Shown here: piece after piece, positions 1 through 11,322 of the stretch
Layout of the letters: every line of letters begins with the position of its first letter
How positions within the stretch are numbered: position 1 is the first letter of the stretch
Made by a program: the position numbers and the translations under genes
Notes under the pieces: model-generated
What the model was told of the DNA's origin: nothing
Database searches by the model: none
The model's input: only the letters and a program-made list of their open reading frames with translations
Source: Asterias rubens
Lineage: Eukaryota > Echinodermata > Asteroidea > Forcipulatida > Asteriidae
Assembly (NCBI RefSeq): GCF_902459465.1
Contig: NC_047078.1
Location: 1,532,691-1,596,690, forward strand
Length of the DNA: 64,000 nt
Reading direction: 5' to 3'

Positions 1-788
1 ATTGACAGTGTGAAGCTATATTATTAGACAGATATGTCAGAATTTTCATCAACCCCCACCGTAACAATTTACGAAAACTGTTTATTAAAATCTAAAATTA
101 TAATAGAGGCCAGAGAGGCCTATAAATGCTTTAACCCTTTGTAAATGAATAAAAACTCATTTTCGCTAATTTACCGTGAATTTCTAGCCACAACGAATGG
201 TTACTTTACTAATCTATTACATATTTTTAGCATTTCGTCCAGGCCCTTAATGGCTTATTTTAAAGATGTGTGGCGGTATTTTTTTTTATAAGTAGCATTT
301 TTTGACATTTTAGTCGAAGATTTCAAAGCATTTTTGCCGTATCATCAAAACTTCGGTCCGTATTTAATTTTCTACAGTGCGAAAGGTCACTTATACAGGT
401 AATTTAAAAACAATATTTGTGTTCTCAAAAAATTTGTATATGCCTACCCTGGTATTTTTTTTAACATAAGGGTTTGTGATTTTTGCTGAATATAAACGTA
501 TGTCACAATATACGAACTACAAATCCTTAAAAAACCAGGGTCATAAATTTCAAAAAATTAGTTCTTCTTGTTCAAGTCACCAAAGATATGTAGTTATCTC
601 AGAAAAAAAAATCGGACCTGATGTCTGGGTCTTAAACCACTGTGCAATGCCATTTCATTTCGAGCGACGACCGACGATTTTGTTGCGGGATGTCAAAGGT
701 CACTACTATTAGCCTCGTACAAAAACTTTATTCCCCTTTTAACGTCATCGCAATTGCGATGACTTTAGTGAAACGCAGAATTAGCGTC
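1..788. other. AT-rich intergenic DNA, no gene seen
   Basis: No coding exon, RNA gene or clear repeat was recognised. One 78-codon open frame at 476-712 has no recognisable domain and low-complexity composition. Confidence 0.5.
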
Positions 789-946
789 ATCGCAATGGGA
801 GACTTTGTGGGACGATAGAGGGCAGCAGACTTACCGGGTAAATCCATTGTTCTCAGAATTATGCGCATGTTCAAAACTACGTAAACAATGGAAATTTACC
901 CGGTATGTCTGCTGCCACCTAGCGTTGGAAAGTCTCCTATTGCGAT
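789..946. mobile_element. Palindromic MITE, TIR with GGCAGCAGACTTACCGGG
   Basis: Two arms (about 815-850 and 885-925) are near-perfect inverted repeats carrying GCAGCAGACTTACCGGGTAAA. Outer ends share ATCGCAATGGGAGACTTT-like sequence. A second copy lies at 28611-28745 and a half copy near 32625-32690. There is no coding capacity, so it is probably a non-autonomous DNA transposon. Confidence 0.75.
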
Positions 947-1019
947 GGATTTGAGGTTTACGATTTTTATCGCAAGTGTGTTAGCGATGATCGCAAACAT
1001 AGACGTTAGTGAAATCGGC

Positions 1020-1215
1020 CCCAGGCTTTCTGCGTCTTCTCACCTGTACAACTCTTGCTTTGCATGCTGAGAAAGAACAAAGAGCCATTCAAGAAGGTTT
1101 TTTTATCAAAAGTATCTATCTATCTATCTTTTCAAAACTCCTTGCCTCGTTGTTTCCCCCAATCCTACAATCTAATCTTGTCAAAAAATGTAATCTTGAT
1201 ACATTTTAAAGGGTC
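1020..1215. repeat. Interspersed repeat, copy of 2815-3016
   Basis: The sequence from TTTCTGC(G)TCTTCTCA to TGTAATCTTGATACATTTT recurs at 2815-3016 in the same orientation, and inverted at about 31560-31740. It lacks an obvious ORF. Confidence 0.7.
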
Positions 1216-1375
1216 TTAAAGCCATTGGACCCGTTCGGTAAACAGTATTGTCCAAGGCCCACACTTCGTGTATCACAACTTCTATATCAATTAACAAACC
1301 TGTGAAAATTTGGGCTTAATCGGTCATCGGAGTCGGGAGAAAATAACGGGAAAACCCACCCTTGTATCCGCGCGT
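1206..1375. mobile_element. Degenerate copy of the GGACACTATTGG MITE family
   Basis: It contains family blocks such as AACAAACCTGTGAAAATTTG, a (C/T)AATCGGTCATCG-like segment and CACCCTTGT, but has lost the right half. Confidence 0.5.
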
Positions 1376-1419
1376 TTCGCCGTGTCATGACATGTGTTTA
1401 AAATAAATCCGTAATTCTC

Positions 1420-1620
1420 GTTAACGAGAATTGATATTGTTTTACTGTTTTCTCAAAAAGTAAAGCATTTCATGGAATAATATTTCAAGAGAAGTATTGC
1501 ACCACTACTTTCTGTAAACCCTGTAAGTTATTTGTAAATCTGTGAACTTTTTTTTTTCCTGTACCGAAAGGGTCCAATGACAAAATCAAGATGTCCACAG
1601 ATTTACATTGAAATTATTAT
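1420..1620. repeat. Segment duplicated at 28795-28950
   Basis: The stretch beginning near GGAATAATATTTCAAGAG and ending ACAGATTTACATTGAA is almost identical to 28810-28952. The LINE 3' end that follows is shared too, so the two loci descend from one duplicated segment rather than two independent insertions. Confidence 0.75.
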
Positions 1621-2290
1621 TGTTATTAAAAGATTTATATAGCGCATTTCCAAAATAGACCAATGCACCTAACAGGAAAAAAATAGAAATTAAATACAAT
1701 TGAAAGCAAATTTATGCACACACATAAAAAGCACAAGAAACAGCACATTAGAAGAATATTAAAAATTTGTAACATATAAAAACCTATGGGAAAAGCTTTG
1801 CAAAGAAAAAATTAAATAAACCAGCAACATTAAAATTCCTTTGGAAAGAGGAAAGTTTTTAAAAACTTCTTAAACATTTTTACACTAGGGGCATGACGAA
1901 GGTTTATAGGGAGACTGTTCCAAAGTCTGGACCCTGAAACAGAAAAAGACTTGTCCCCGAAAGATCTTTTGGTTGACGGTATTGCAAGTCGTGTGTGATC
2001 ATGGGTTGATCTATGCCATTTGCGACCAGAGTTGTATTTATTAAAAAGCTCTTGTAAATAAATAGGTGAAGTACCATAGACACTATTGTACACATGCACT
2101 AAAATCTTAAAGCCAATCCTCTGCTGGACTGGCAACCAATGCAACTCCAAGACAGATCTTATTTCAGTAATGCAGTTGGTCATTCTAAGCTTTGCTGACG
2201 CTCTGTCTGCCTCAGATTTAGGATTGAAACTGGTGTACAGCTGCGTATCATCAGAATAAATATGATAAGATACATCAAAACGCCTGGAAT
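1615..2290 (-). mobile_element. LINE 3' end with internal deletion
   Basis: The minus-strand ORF 2183-1830 encodes the C-terminal part of a non-LTR reverse transcriptase ORF2. The motifs LHWLPVQQRI, GDKSFSVSGSRLWNSLP and FKKFLKTFLF are typical of the CR1/L2-like thumb and C-terminal region. A fragment of the YADDTQLY catalytic region lies upstream (about 2260-2230). Compared with the copy at 28950-30240, about 440 bp between EIRS and HWLP is missing, so the catalytic and thumb regions are fused. The 3' tail reads through TTTATATAGCGCA into ATT/TTA repeats at 1610-1640. It is dead. Confidence 0.8.
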
Positions 2291-2541
2291 TAGTAATATA
2301 GTTTTTGAGAAAGAAGTGGATTTCGAGACCTCAGATTTAGAATGTGAGGTCTCGAAATCAAGCATGAAGGCACACAACTTCGTGTGACCATGGTGTGCCA
2401 AGGGTGTTTTTTTTCTTTTTCATTATTATCTCGCAACTTCGACGACCAATTAAGCTCAAATTTTCACAGGTATGCTTTATTATGCATATAATATTGAGAT
2501 ACACCAACTGTGAAGACTAGTCTTTGACAATTACCAATAGT
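2290..2541. mobile_element. Truncated GGACACTATTGG-family MITE
   Basis: This is the right half of the family: central palindrome GATTTCGAGACCTCAGATTT, then CGCAACTTCGACGACC, then the terminus CAATTACCAATAGTGTC. The left half is replaced by the LINE fragment. Confidence 0.75.
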
Positions 2542-3016
2542 GTCTCTAAAGTCTCTGAAATGACTGGAATTTTAGTATCAATGGCAAAGCAAATGAGAGG
2601 AAGTTTTTCATGAATTACAGATTTTTCGATTTACCATATTATGGTATGTTTAAAATGCATGATCTGTTTTGGATATCACGTACAGTATATGGACAGGCCC
2701 AGCTACATGGACAGGCATATATATTAATGATAATGTTATGAAATAATTATTAAGACAAGCAAAATGTGCAACCAGTGCGTGCGACCTGGTTCCTCATATC
2801 GGGATGTTTGAGCTTAAAAACAGACTTTCTGCTTCTTCTCATCCGTTCACTCTTGCTTTGCTGAGATAGAACAAAAAGCCACTCAAACAGGTTTTTTTTT
2901 CCAAACGTAAGCCTATCTTTTCAAAACTCCTTGCCTCGTTGTTTCCCCCACTCCTACAATCTACAATCCTACAATCTAATCTTGTCTACATTAATGTAAT
3001 CTTGATACATTTTAAG
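2541..3016. repeat. Interspersed repeat with inverted copy at 31560-31945
   Basis: Blocks such as GACAGGCATATATATTAAT, GACAAGCAAAATGTGCA and CTTGCCTCGTTGTTTCCCCC recur in reverse order and opposite strand at 31560-31945. No ORF is conserved. Confidence 0.65.
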
Positions 3017-3079
3017 AGGAGTGTCAAATGTTATTACCAGCTTCTATATTTTGTTCTGACATACTGATATTAGATTTAT
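3017..3079. repeat. Host repeat, left flank of the large transposon
   Basis: AAGAGGAGTGTC through CATACTGATATTAGAT matches 24040-24100 and 30520-30590. The match resumes at 12329 on the other side of the transposon. The 9-bp TAGATTTAT at 3071-3079 is the left target-site duplication. Confidence 0.75.
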
Positions 3080-3080
3080 A

Positions 3081-3568
3081 CTAAGCCCGGGAAGGGACAG
3101 TGGAAAGAAAAAAATATGCAGGGGCTAATTCGTTCGCACGGTTTAGTAATCCGTTCGAACGAATTAATAATCCGTTCGCACGGTTTAGTAATCCGTTCGA
3201 ACGAATTAATAATCCGTTCGCACGGTTTAGTAATCCGTTCGAACGAATTAATAATCCGTTCGCACGGTTTAGTAATCCGTTCGAACGAATTAATAATCCG
3301 TTCGCACAGTTTAGTAATCCGTTCGCACGGTTTAGTAATCCGTTCGAACGAAATAGTAAACCGTTCGCACGGATTAATAATCCGTTCAAACGAATTAGCA
3401 ATCCGTTCGAACGAATTAGCAATCCGTTTGCACGGTTTAGCCAAAGCATGAAATGGCGCTGCACGCATGCGTAAGCGATCCCCTCATAACAACACTTTGC
3501 TTCAAGATGGCGGAGGGCCGCGACACAAGTTCTGACTCTGATGATGACCGTGTTGGTAAGTTTGTCAA
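3081..3568 (+). repeat. Left long TIR with 21-bp tandem array
   Basis: About 40 bp of unique terminus is followed by roughly 15 units of 21 bp (3125-3440). Units alternate between a form with palindromic CGTTCGAACG and one with CGTTCGCACGG. Then comes a short unique stretch holding ATGCGTAAGCGATCCCC, the first coding exon and its splice donor. The period is two DNA helical turns, which suggests same-face protein binding sites (inference). Because 21 is divisible by 3, all frames stay open and produce spurious ORFs. Confidence 0.85.
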
Positions 3569-6231
3569 CAGATGCATTGCTAATTGAAAAGACAAGGTTG
3601 GACACTTAAAAGGTCCCGTAGAGATTACATAGAGTTGTCGGTATAGGTGTATATTTGTTATAATTCAGGGTAACGTCATTATCACTCTGGTTTACTGGTC
3701 TCTGTATCAGACCAGCCATCGATTCCACCAAACTCTTCCTAACTTGGGATTAATCTTAGGACTTAGGACGAGTCCCAGCCTTGCACTGAAACATGCAAAC
3801 CTTAAGATTAATCCTAAGTAAGGACGAGTCAATCGCCCCAATTCGAGATAGGATAAATCCTAGTGTTTCGTGAAATCGGCTGCAGGTAAGAATGTTATGT
3901 CACATAATGCAAGTAGGCCACTTTGCATTGACTGGCACCGGCCACAGGATAGTTACGATTATAAAAACTATGGGCCTGAAAAGGCTTGTGTGTTGTGTAT
4001 GACGGCAAAAAGGTTATGAGAGTAAGCATATCACAACATACCCAAAATCCTCCTCAAAACTTTGGTCGGATCTGAAGATTTCTCCTTCACAAAAGTCATT
4101 TTCATTTCTGCTAATATATATTTATGTGCATAAATAATTTAGCGTGATGATAAAATAGCTAAATGTCACCCATGTTGAGGTAAACACGTGTGTAGTCATT
4201 GTGTAAAGGTGTTATCAAGCACTCCACAAATTTGTTGTTCATATGCACTGGGCCGTTCCAGGTAGTGACAAGTCTTCCCCAGTGGCTTTCAGAACATAGC
4301 ATTACCATAATTATGTATTACCCATGTTGCTATACAAAATACTGGTGAAATTGTTTCACTGTTGTATGAGGACATTCATAGTAAGGCTAGTATACTTTTG
4401 GCTGTTGCAATTTATAAAATGTATTGTCAACCGTGGTGATACACCGTTACCTTTTATACTCTGAGTCATTGGAGACACAAGACACAAAGTTTTGACGTTT
4501 TGCCACAGCTTCAATTAAATTTTGTTTTGAAGTTTCGCCAGATACCAAATCTTGTTTGGGCAAGCTGGAATCAACATCAGGGCTAACAGACTTTAATTAA
4601 TAATTATAACATATCCAAAGGACACCTGCAGTCCAGTGGACCGCATTATTTTGTGTGCATTGCAATGGTTCAAACCATGACTTAAAATTGTGATAAAATC
4701 TCACATTAAAATTAAAACTAAATAAGTATTTACTTTTTGATGTTTGTAATAAAGAAATTTCTTAATGTTTTGTCTCAACATGCAGATTTCCTCAGTGACA
4801 ACCTTGAAAACGTTCGTCCTTCTTCCAGCGAGAGGAATACCTCAACACCAGGAAACAAAATTCAAAGAATCAAACTCCATCGGGGTCAGGTTTTTGTAGA
4901 ACTAAACAACGCTGTCAAAAACGGCACAGTATCATCGAATGATGCCGTTATTGAAGTCGAGATGATTCTACCTAATGGAACTGTTGAAAAAGGGGAAGAT
5001 AATGGGGGGGTCTTCAGAGACGCTCTCGCCGAATACTGGGAAACATTCAACAAGAAATGTGCAACAGGAAGTATCATAACAGTTCCAGTAACCCGACATG
5101 ACATGAAAGAAACGTGGAAATATGTTGCTGAAGTTATGATTATTGGGTATAAAACAGTGGGTTATTTCCCCATCAAACTTGCAAAACCATTCATGAATCA
5201 TTGTTTTGGACATAAAACACAGGAAGACGAGCTTGTAAAGACATTCTTGCAGTTTATTCCGGACCACGAGAAAAAGATCATTGAGCAAGCTCTTACAGAT
5301 TTTCAGAGTGTTAGTGAGGATGACGAATTTTTGGATATGCTGGATTCCCATGAGGTGAAACCCTGCGTACGTGAGGACAACTTCAAAACAATCTTGTCAG
5401 AAGTGGCTCATAAAGAACTGATCCAGGATACTGCATACATATCAGATTGCTGGCGGGTTCCTCTCAAACAACGTTTGACACAACTACTACCAAAAGGGGG
5501 TCTGGATGAGTTGTATAACAAGCTAAAGCCCACACCCCACAAAGTGACATCCATCCTGCAGTTTGAGGAACATCTCGAGCGAAAAGAGCAGAGCATCTCT
5601 ACTTTCTTGAAGAAATACATAAGGCAATGCCCTGAGGAACGTCTTCTAAGGTTTCTTAGATTTTGCACAGGTACTGCATTTTTTATTTAGACGAAAACAC
5701 TGACTCTGCTTTTTTAAATTCAAATAAATCATTAACATGACATTTTAAACTCCATGTTAGTGTAGTCTAACCTGAAGGAAAAGTCAGTTGTACACGTAGG
5801 TTTCACTTAAAAAAATGAAGGTATATTACATGATGTACATTCTATTATTGCGTTACTCGGTTATTTTCTGGGGTTTAAGATTAATTGTACATTAACATTA
5901 TTTTGATAATTATATGTTGCAAAAAGATTGCTTGAACATTGATATGCGTCTCTCAAATGTAGTTTTTCAATTTGTACACTCAGTAGACGTTGTGCACTGT
6001 ATTTGAGTAATGGATGATAAAATCGTTCTTCTAACAGGTGCAGATGTCCTGATTGCATCATCTATTAAGGTGAGGTTTGTAGAACCACTGAGTGACTTCT
6101 CAAGAACTCCTGTTGCACACACCTGCGGTTATGTGCTTGAGTTTCCCAACAGCTATGGCTCCTACTTAGAGTTGGCAGAAGAATTAACCGAGCTCCTTGA
6201 CTCAAAAGTATGGGTAATGGATATCGTATAA
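3507..6231 (+). CDS. HECT-like E3 ubiquitin-ligase gene of the transposon (3 exons)
   Basis: Exons 3507-3555, 4786-5670 and 6038-6231 join in phase 1/phase 1 across GT-AG introns to give 375 aa. Exon 1 encodes an acidic start, MAEGRDTSSDSDDDRV. Residues of about 40-375 resemble the HECT-like domain of G2E3-type and uncharacterised invertebrate proteins. The N-lobe includes LHRGQVFVEL and ENGG-like DNGGVFRDALAEYW. Later come RFLRFCTG then DVLIASSIKVRF, and the C-lobe has RTPVAHTCGYVLEFPNSYGS. Cys341 in AHTC sits where HECT enzymes carry the thioester cysteine. The family would transfer ubiquitin from E2 to a substrate; the substrate is unknown. The promoter lies inside the TIR, directly downstream of the 21-bp array. 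It is shorter than a host HECT ligase and lacks other domains. The exon model is strong; activity is inference. Confidence 0.8.
3716..3884. mobile_element. MITE in intron 1 of the HECT-like gene
   Basis: The ends CATCGATTCCACCAAACTC and the reverse of GTGTTTCGTGAAATCGGCTG form imperfect inverted repeats. Internal TAATCTTAGGACTTAGGACG and its inverse AGATTAATCCTAAG strengthen the hairpin. Confidence 0.6.
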
Positions 6232-7603
6232 ATCAGTAAGCATGAGATAAAGTAAAGTAGCCATTGTAATAATATATGCATTTAGGTTTTATGCTCAACT
6301 CTATTTTACTCTTTTTTTTTTTAAATGCGTCAGTGTCTTCCATCGTGTTCATATAAGAAGTTCTCTAAACCATAATGTTCAATTCGGCACAATTCACAGT
6401 GTGTCCATAGTTCATGCACAGTGCAAATTCATTAACAGTTTATGTTACCATAGTTTGACCATTATTACCATTGGAACAATCATAGGCTGTTTAGGTCATA
6501 GGTCAATTTAGTGTCACAGAAATGGATGGAAGACACAAATACTTTTCTCAGTTGAGAAATAATTATTTTTCCTAATTTTATTTGAAAGCTTATGTATCTT
6601 TTTTTTGTGGTTGCATGATATGCACTGTGTACCAATCTAAGTTTCCGATCCAGCAGTCTAAGCCCCTTATTATTTAGAAAAATAAAAGCTTATAACTGAT
6701 TTGCAGGGAGTGCTCTTATTACTGTTATCTAAAGGTAGTTCTTCATGAAGAATGACTGGGAATGGATGAAAAACAAAAAGGTTTGATAAAAATAACTGAT
6801 ATTTGTGTACAAAGAAGAAGAAAAATGCTTCATTGTAGATAGACAGTTACGTGTTGTTTTTTATACTCGACAAAGAAATCGATAGACAACTGAAAAACGG
6901 TTGACATTTATGCAAAGATACATTACAATTTAATGGTTGTTAAACAAATTGAACGAGTCATGCTTGCGTGTTCATAACACTAATTGTAAAGACCAACCCC
7001 CCCCCCCCTTACAAATTCGGGCATGTGAAAACATTTAATTGTTCTTTCTTTATTCTAAACAGTTGATGATGTATATTTTTAAAAGTATTGATAACAACAA
7101 ATCATAGGCCTAGCCTGGAAAGTATTTTCCCAGCCAGTGACGCAAACGGTGGTTCAGCAGTTAAAGTACATTATACGACTTTATTAATGCACACAACATA
7201 AAATCGTCAAAACCTACATACACAAATTAGACAAGTAAAATGAAAGTATCAAACATTTCTGAGCTGCTGTAGGGGTAGTATAAATCGTTTTGAAAGCATT
7301 TTATACAGTTTAAGTGTTATATAAGTGTTGCAGTTTTCTTGTAGTTTTTAAGAGTTTTAACAGTATATCACTTTGTGTTTCTCCCGGGACATTTATGATT
7401 TGTTGGCGTATCTATAGTGAAAGGAACCTATAGAAAGAACATATTTTTAAGTTAATAATTATTTCAAGTCTGTTTTCTTCCTAGCTAGAATTACTTTGAA
7501 AATATTTTCTGATATTTCCAACAAAAACTTGAATTTCATTCCAATATTTCAAACTCTCTATAACTAAGATGGTCACACCAAATGGCGCACCCATTGCGGG
7601 AAC
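6232..7603. other. Transposon interior without recognised gene
   Basis: Apart from the candidate polyA signal it is AT-rich, with a C-run at about 6999-7010. No ORF with family features was seen. Confidence 0.5.
6681..6686 (+). terminator. Candidate polyA signal of the HECT-like gene
   Basis: AATAAA lies 450 nt after the stop codon. It is the first canonical hexamer I found on this strand after the gene. Confidence 0.4.
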
Positions 7604-8001
7604 TTAAAGGAACACGTTGCCTTGGATCGGGCGAGTTGGTCAATAAAAAGCGTTTGTAACCGGTTGTTATAAAATGCATATTATGGCTAGAAAGACATTT
7701 TAAAAGTAGAATACAGTGATCCACACAAATAGGCCTCGAAATTGCGTGGTTTTCCTTTTACATCGTGAACTAACACGGTCGGCCATTTTGTGGAGTCAAA
7801 TTCACAAAATGGCCGATCGTGTTAGTTCGCAAAGTAAAAGGAAAACCGCGCAATTTCGAGACATAATTTTGTGTGGATCACTGTATTCTACTTTACTAAC
7901 ATCTTTCTAACATAGGCCTATGCATTTTATAACAAACAGTTACAAACGCTTTTTATTGACCAACTCACCCGATCCCGATCCAAGGCATAGTGTTCCTTTA
8001 A
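7604..8001. mobile_element. 400-bp near-perfect palindromic MITE
   Basis: Termini TTAAAGGAACACGTTGCCTTGG and the inverse of CAAGGCATAGTGTTCCTTTAA. The arms pair along almost the whole length and meet near 7800 at CACAAAATGGCCGA/TCGGCCATTTTGTG. A second full copy is at 47686-48070 and a left half at 46819-46962. TTAA at both ends suggests TTAA-type integration. Confidence 0.8.
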
Positions 8002-8009
8002 GCACCACC

Positions 8010-8166
8010 CCCCCCCCCCCAACAAACACACAGGCAATAATGTCATTTTTACAAATGAAAACAAAAAAAATAATAACAGTTTGCAAGGGGGAAAAGCTAA
8101 CTTTGTTACCGTGGTGGTGGTAAAGTAAACAGATGGTGGTGGTGGTGGTTGGGGGGGGGGGGGGGT
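8010..8166. repeat. C-run, GGT microsatellite and G-run
   Basis: A C-run at about 8010-8020 is followed by GGTGGTGGT repeats around 8110-8150 and a run of more than 10 G at about 8151-8165. Low complexity; open frames here are artefacts. Confidence 0.8.
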
Positions 8167-8390
8167 ATTATATAACGAGCACATTTTCTGTCTGACAAAC
8201 TAACTAATGATACAAATTTAAATGTCAGATCCTAAGTTTACATATAAATAAAACATAAAAATAAAAACATTGTTTAGCAAGACATCCTGTGCGCCACTTT
8301 TAAACGGTGTATAAAGAAACACGTTTGTATTATACATTTGTAACTGTCCTAATAAAACTATAGCCTTACCATTGAGTTGTCATGCTGACA

Positions 8391-8580
8391 GGGCCCAATT
8401 TCATAGAGCTGCTTAAGCAGAAAAGAAGCTAAGCACAACAAAATTATGCTTACCAGAATAAGGTAACCAGCCAAAATACCATGTCACATGCACCATTTCT
8501 TAATGCCTGCTCATTTTTGCTAATCACACATTGTAAGCAAAATTACCTGCTTAAGCAGCTCTATGAAATAATTTGGCCCT
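8391..8580. mobile_element. MITE, TIR GGGCCCAATTTCATAGAGCT
   Basis: Left end GGGCC(C)AATTTCATAGAGCTGCTTAAGCAG; right end carries its inverse CTGCTTAAGCAGCTCTATGA then TTTGGCCCT. The interior is short and non-coding. It is nested in the large transposon. Confidence 0.8.
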
Positions 8581-9194
8581 GATCTTGTCTGAATGGCATA
8601 CATTCACGGCAATTAATTTGTTGAACATTTTGCCACGATGCACTTTTTAAAAGATTGTTTACACTATTTTGTTAATCTGTTTTCTGTATTCCATTGTTAG
8701 TGTTTACTTGCCGTTTGTTTCAATAAAAAAGAACACATCAATTCGCCAAGAACTTATTACTTGTCATTCTTATACTTTAACGGCGTCTTAAAAACTGTTG
8801 TCAGTTTGCACATTATTGGCGAAGTGGCTCAATATTGAGCATTCATCACTTGCTTAACAACACATGGCGGCCTACTTTATTAATTTTAGACAATCGGCTT
8901 GAAATGAAACGACGATCTCTTCTTCAGCTTTTCGATAACGTATACACTTTAGACTTTATTCACAAGTGTATGATTTATACTTACTTTTTAAACAGTATAT
9001 TGACCGTAACTAAATTAGATCTTTAATAAAAACGCGCTAAATGTATTTTGTGCTTGCACTTCAAGCCCACATGCACTTTTAATTTGAAAGAGTTGTGTGT
9101 GTATTATTTTGAAGTATTCATGTCAAAAGCTTTGACAGAGAAGGCAGAATGCTGGTTTGCAGCTCTAAGACCACAGTCAAACACTCCAAGATCT
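8581..9194. other. No gene recognised
   Basis: AT-rich spacer inside the transposon. Short open frames (8835-9026, 9048-9308) show no domain and overlap the next MITE. Confidence 0.45.
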
Positions 9195-9421
9195 TGGCCC
9201 AATTTCATGGCTTTTCTTACCGCAGAATTCTGTGCTTGTGATCTCCATTCTTCGCTTACGGTGAAAATGCTGAATTTCGGCGCTAGTTTAAGCAAAGAAT
9301 GCCTGTGAAACGTGAAGTACGCACGCGCCCAAGAAACATTTTCGTGCTAATCTGTGATAAACACTGCTTCCATAATCGCCGATTCGTTGCTTACGGTAAA
9401 CAGAGCCATGAAATTGGGCCA
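9195..9421. mobile_element. MITE, TIR TGGCCCAATTTCATGGC
   Basis: The left end TGGCCCAATTTCATGGCTTTT pairs with right-end GAGCCATGAAATTGGGCCA. The subterminal TTCGCTTACGGT also recurs inverted/direct near the right end (GTTGCTTACGGTAAAC). It shares the AATTTCAT core with the element at 8391. Confidence 0.75.
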
Positions 9422-9550
9422 GGGTTTTGGTATAGTAACATAATCGTACATAGGACGTGGAAGGCAGAGGTGGGTTGGTTTATCCCATGTTTTGCTAGAT
9501 CCAATTATGTTCATTTAGTATTTTCACTAATCTGAAGATTGTAATAAATG

Positions 9551-10937
9551 TTATTCATTTAATACTGACAATACCTCTCTCAGAACGAGGTACAATTCAA
9601 GTCCACTGTAGGCATCATGTGACAAAGTAAGGTGTCTCTTTGCCATGATAAAACTGCAAAGACGGAAGACGTCCTCATCGCATGGAATCGATCCTCGGAA
9701 GATACATTCTTCCTCACATTCGTCTAAATCATCTTGAGTGATCCCCTGTGTGTAGTTTTTAGTGTTATATAATTCTGGCACGAAATACATAACATTTGGT
9801 CGGCCGTGTGGTACATTTTCATTCTTGGATGGGGAAATGATATGCGTATTCCACACATCAGCTGTCCGGTCAAGTTCATCCTGAAAAAAATAGTAATAAT
9901 AAATTATAAAAAGTGTTAAAAAGATAATTATAATAAAAATAGATTTGCACACACATATGAAATATTACTGACTCGAAAACTTTCAACTATAAAACACCAA
10001 GTTTGTCATCATGAGACCTACTCACGTTTGAAATTGACAAATTGTCATAAAAATAAGGAAAACAAGAAAAGAAAGAGCAACACAAGCAGTATAAAACGTG
10101 TACCTGGATTAGGCCGAGGAAACAGAAGAGAACTAGGTTCACGTCAAGAAAGGTGCCATCAAAGTATCCCTCGTTCTTCATTCCATGGAAAAATTCTAGC
10201 CAGAACTCAATGCATTCTTTCCTCAAAAATCCCCAAAAACTTTCGATCCGTTGATTGTGGTTGCTTGAACCGTACATGAAACTCCTTTCTTCTGCAAAGG
10301 CATCACTTCCATTACGCCGTAAGAATCTCTGGAATTCCCGTACATAGCAGTTCTCTGTCCCACGGTCTGCTCTTACAATTCTAGGACAGCCTTGAAGACT
10401 TTTTACAGTTTCAACGAAGTAACCGCCGATAACTCTTGGATCACTGCTGGTCCTGTACGCATTGAGCCAGCATAGTTTTCTTGCAAACCCGTCAATGCAT
10501 CCATTAATGCACAGACCGAAGGGACGCAACTTGTCATAGGAGTCCATGTGCCATATATAATTTGGTCCCTTTGAGAAGTAGGACCGTCTTGATAGTCTTC
10601 TTGCACGCCGCATTTCCGTTCCAATAGGATCGACCAAAGACAAGATAACCCTGACGTGTTCTTTTCTTACATTTAGACCATTCAATTTGCATTTTTCAAA
10701 CATCCATCTGTATCCATGACAAGAACCTGACCCTTGGAGTTCTCGTCTTATGAAAGCAACCACTTCTTGAAGATTGGTATAATTTTTCCGACGAAAAAGC
10801 CCTTGTCTCTGTAAGGTCCTCTTCAAAGTTCTTTCACTTAAAAGTATTTTGTGTTTTGCAATAAGAATATTTACAATATCCTTATACTCCAGGCCAAGGT
10901 GAAAATATATCTCTATCAGTTTGTTTCGGTTGGTCAT
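9551..10937 (-). CDS. DDE integrase-like transposase (2 exons)
   Basis: Exon 1 is 10937-10104 and exon 2 is 9880-9551, joined in phase 0 (LGLIQ then DELDRTADVWN) to give 387 aa. I chose the ATG at 10937; an in-frame stop lies just upstream of the GTG at 10964. The N-terminal part (to about residue 52) looks helix-turn-helix-like (YKDIVNIL..ERTLKRTLQ). The rve-type core shows WHMDSYDKL, IVRADRGTEN and NHNQRIESFWGFLR, giving candidate catalytic D132, D191 and E232. Exon 2 supplies the ELDRTADVWNTHIISPS and GRPNVMYFVPE tail known from uncharacterised invertebrate and fish integrase-core proteins. It is expected to cut and join the TIR ends. It reads toward the HECT-like gene. Both the catalytic triad and splice sites are intact, so the protein may be functional. 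Confidence 0.85.
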
Positions 10938-11280
10938 GTTCGTTCTTGTGGTTGAGAATGGCACAGACTATTTGATGAATTCTGATGCTGGTAGACTATT
11001 GAAGCTGTTAGGGGATGCCGTTAGACTTTGCTCAAAAGACCTAATAGAAACAAAATAAATATAAAGATGTAAAGTGCTATTTCTTTGAGAAGGAATGGAG
11101 CATAAATCCAACGTTATGGTGGCACATAAATAAAGGGAAATGTATGTACTCTCTTTCTAAATAGCATAATCAAAAGAAGCCTTCATTGGGAAGGTAGGGA
11201 TGAGAAGTAGATGGCTCAGTAAGTTTGGTCATCTAATGAGTCTCCATTATGCAGAACCCCCCCCCCCCCCCCGAAAAAAC

Positions 11281-11322
<42 letters not shown>

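Noticed and set aside
3125-3440. CRISPR-like array
   Set aside because: Units are contiguous variants of one repeat with no unique spacers, and the genome is animal.
3076-3605. Long overlapping ORFs on both strands
   Set aside because: They are forced open by a 21-bp repeat period; no protein family and mirror-image composition on both strands.
10937-10964. GTG start of the transposase at 10964
   Set aside because: A stop codon lies two codons upstream, no spliced exon fits, and the in-frame ATG at 10937 gives the expected family N-terminus.
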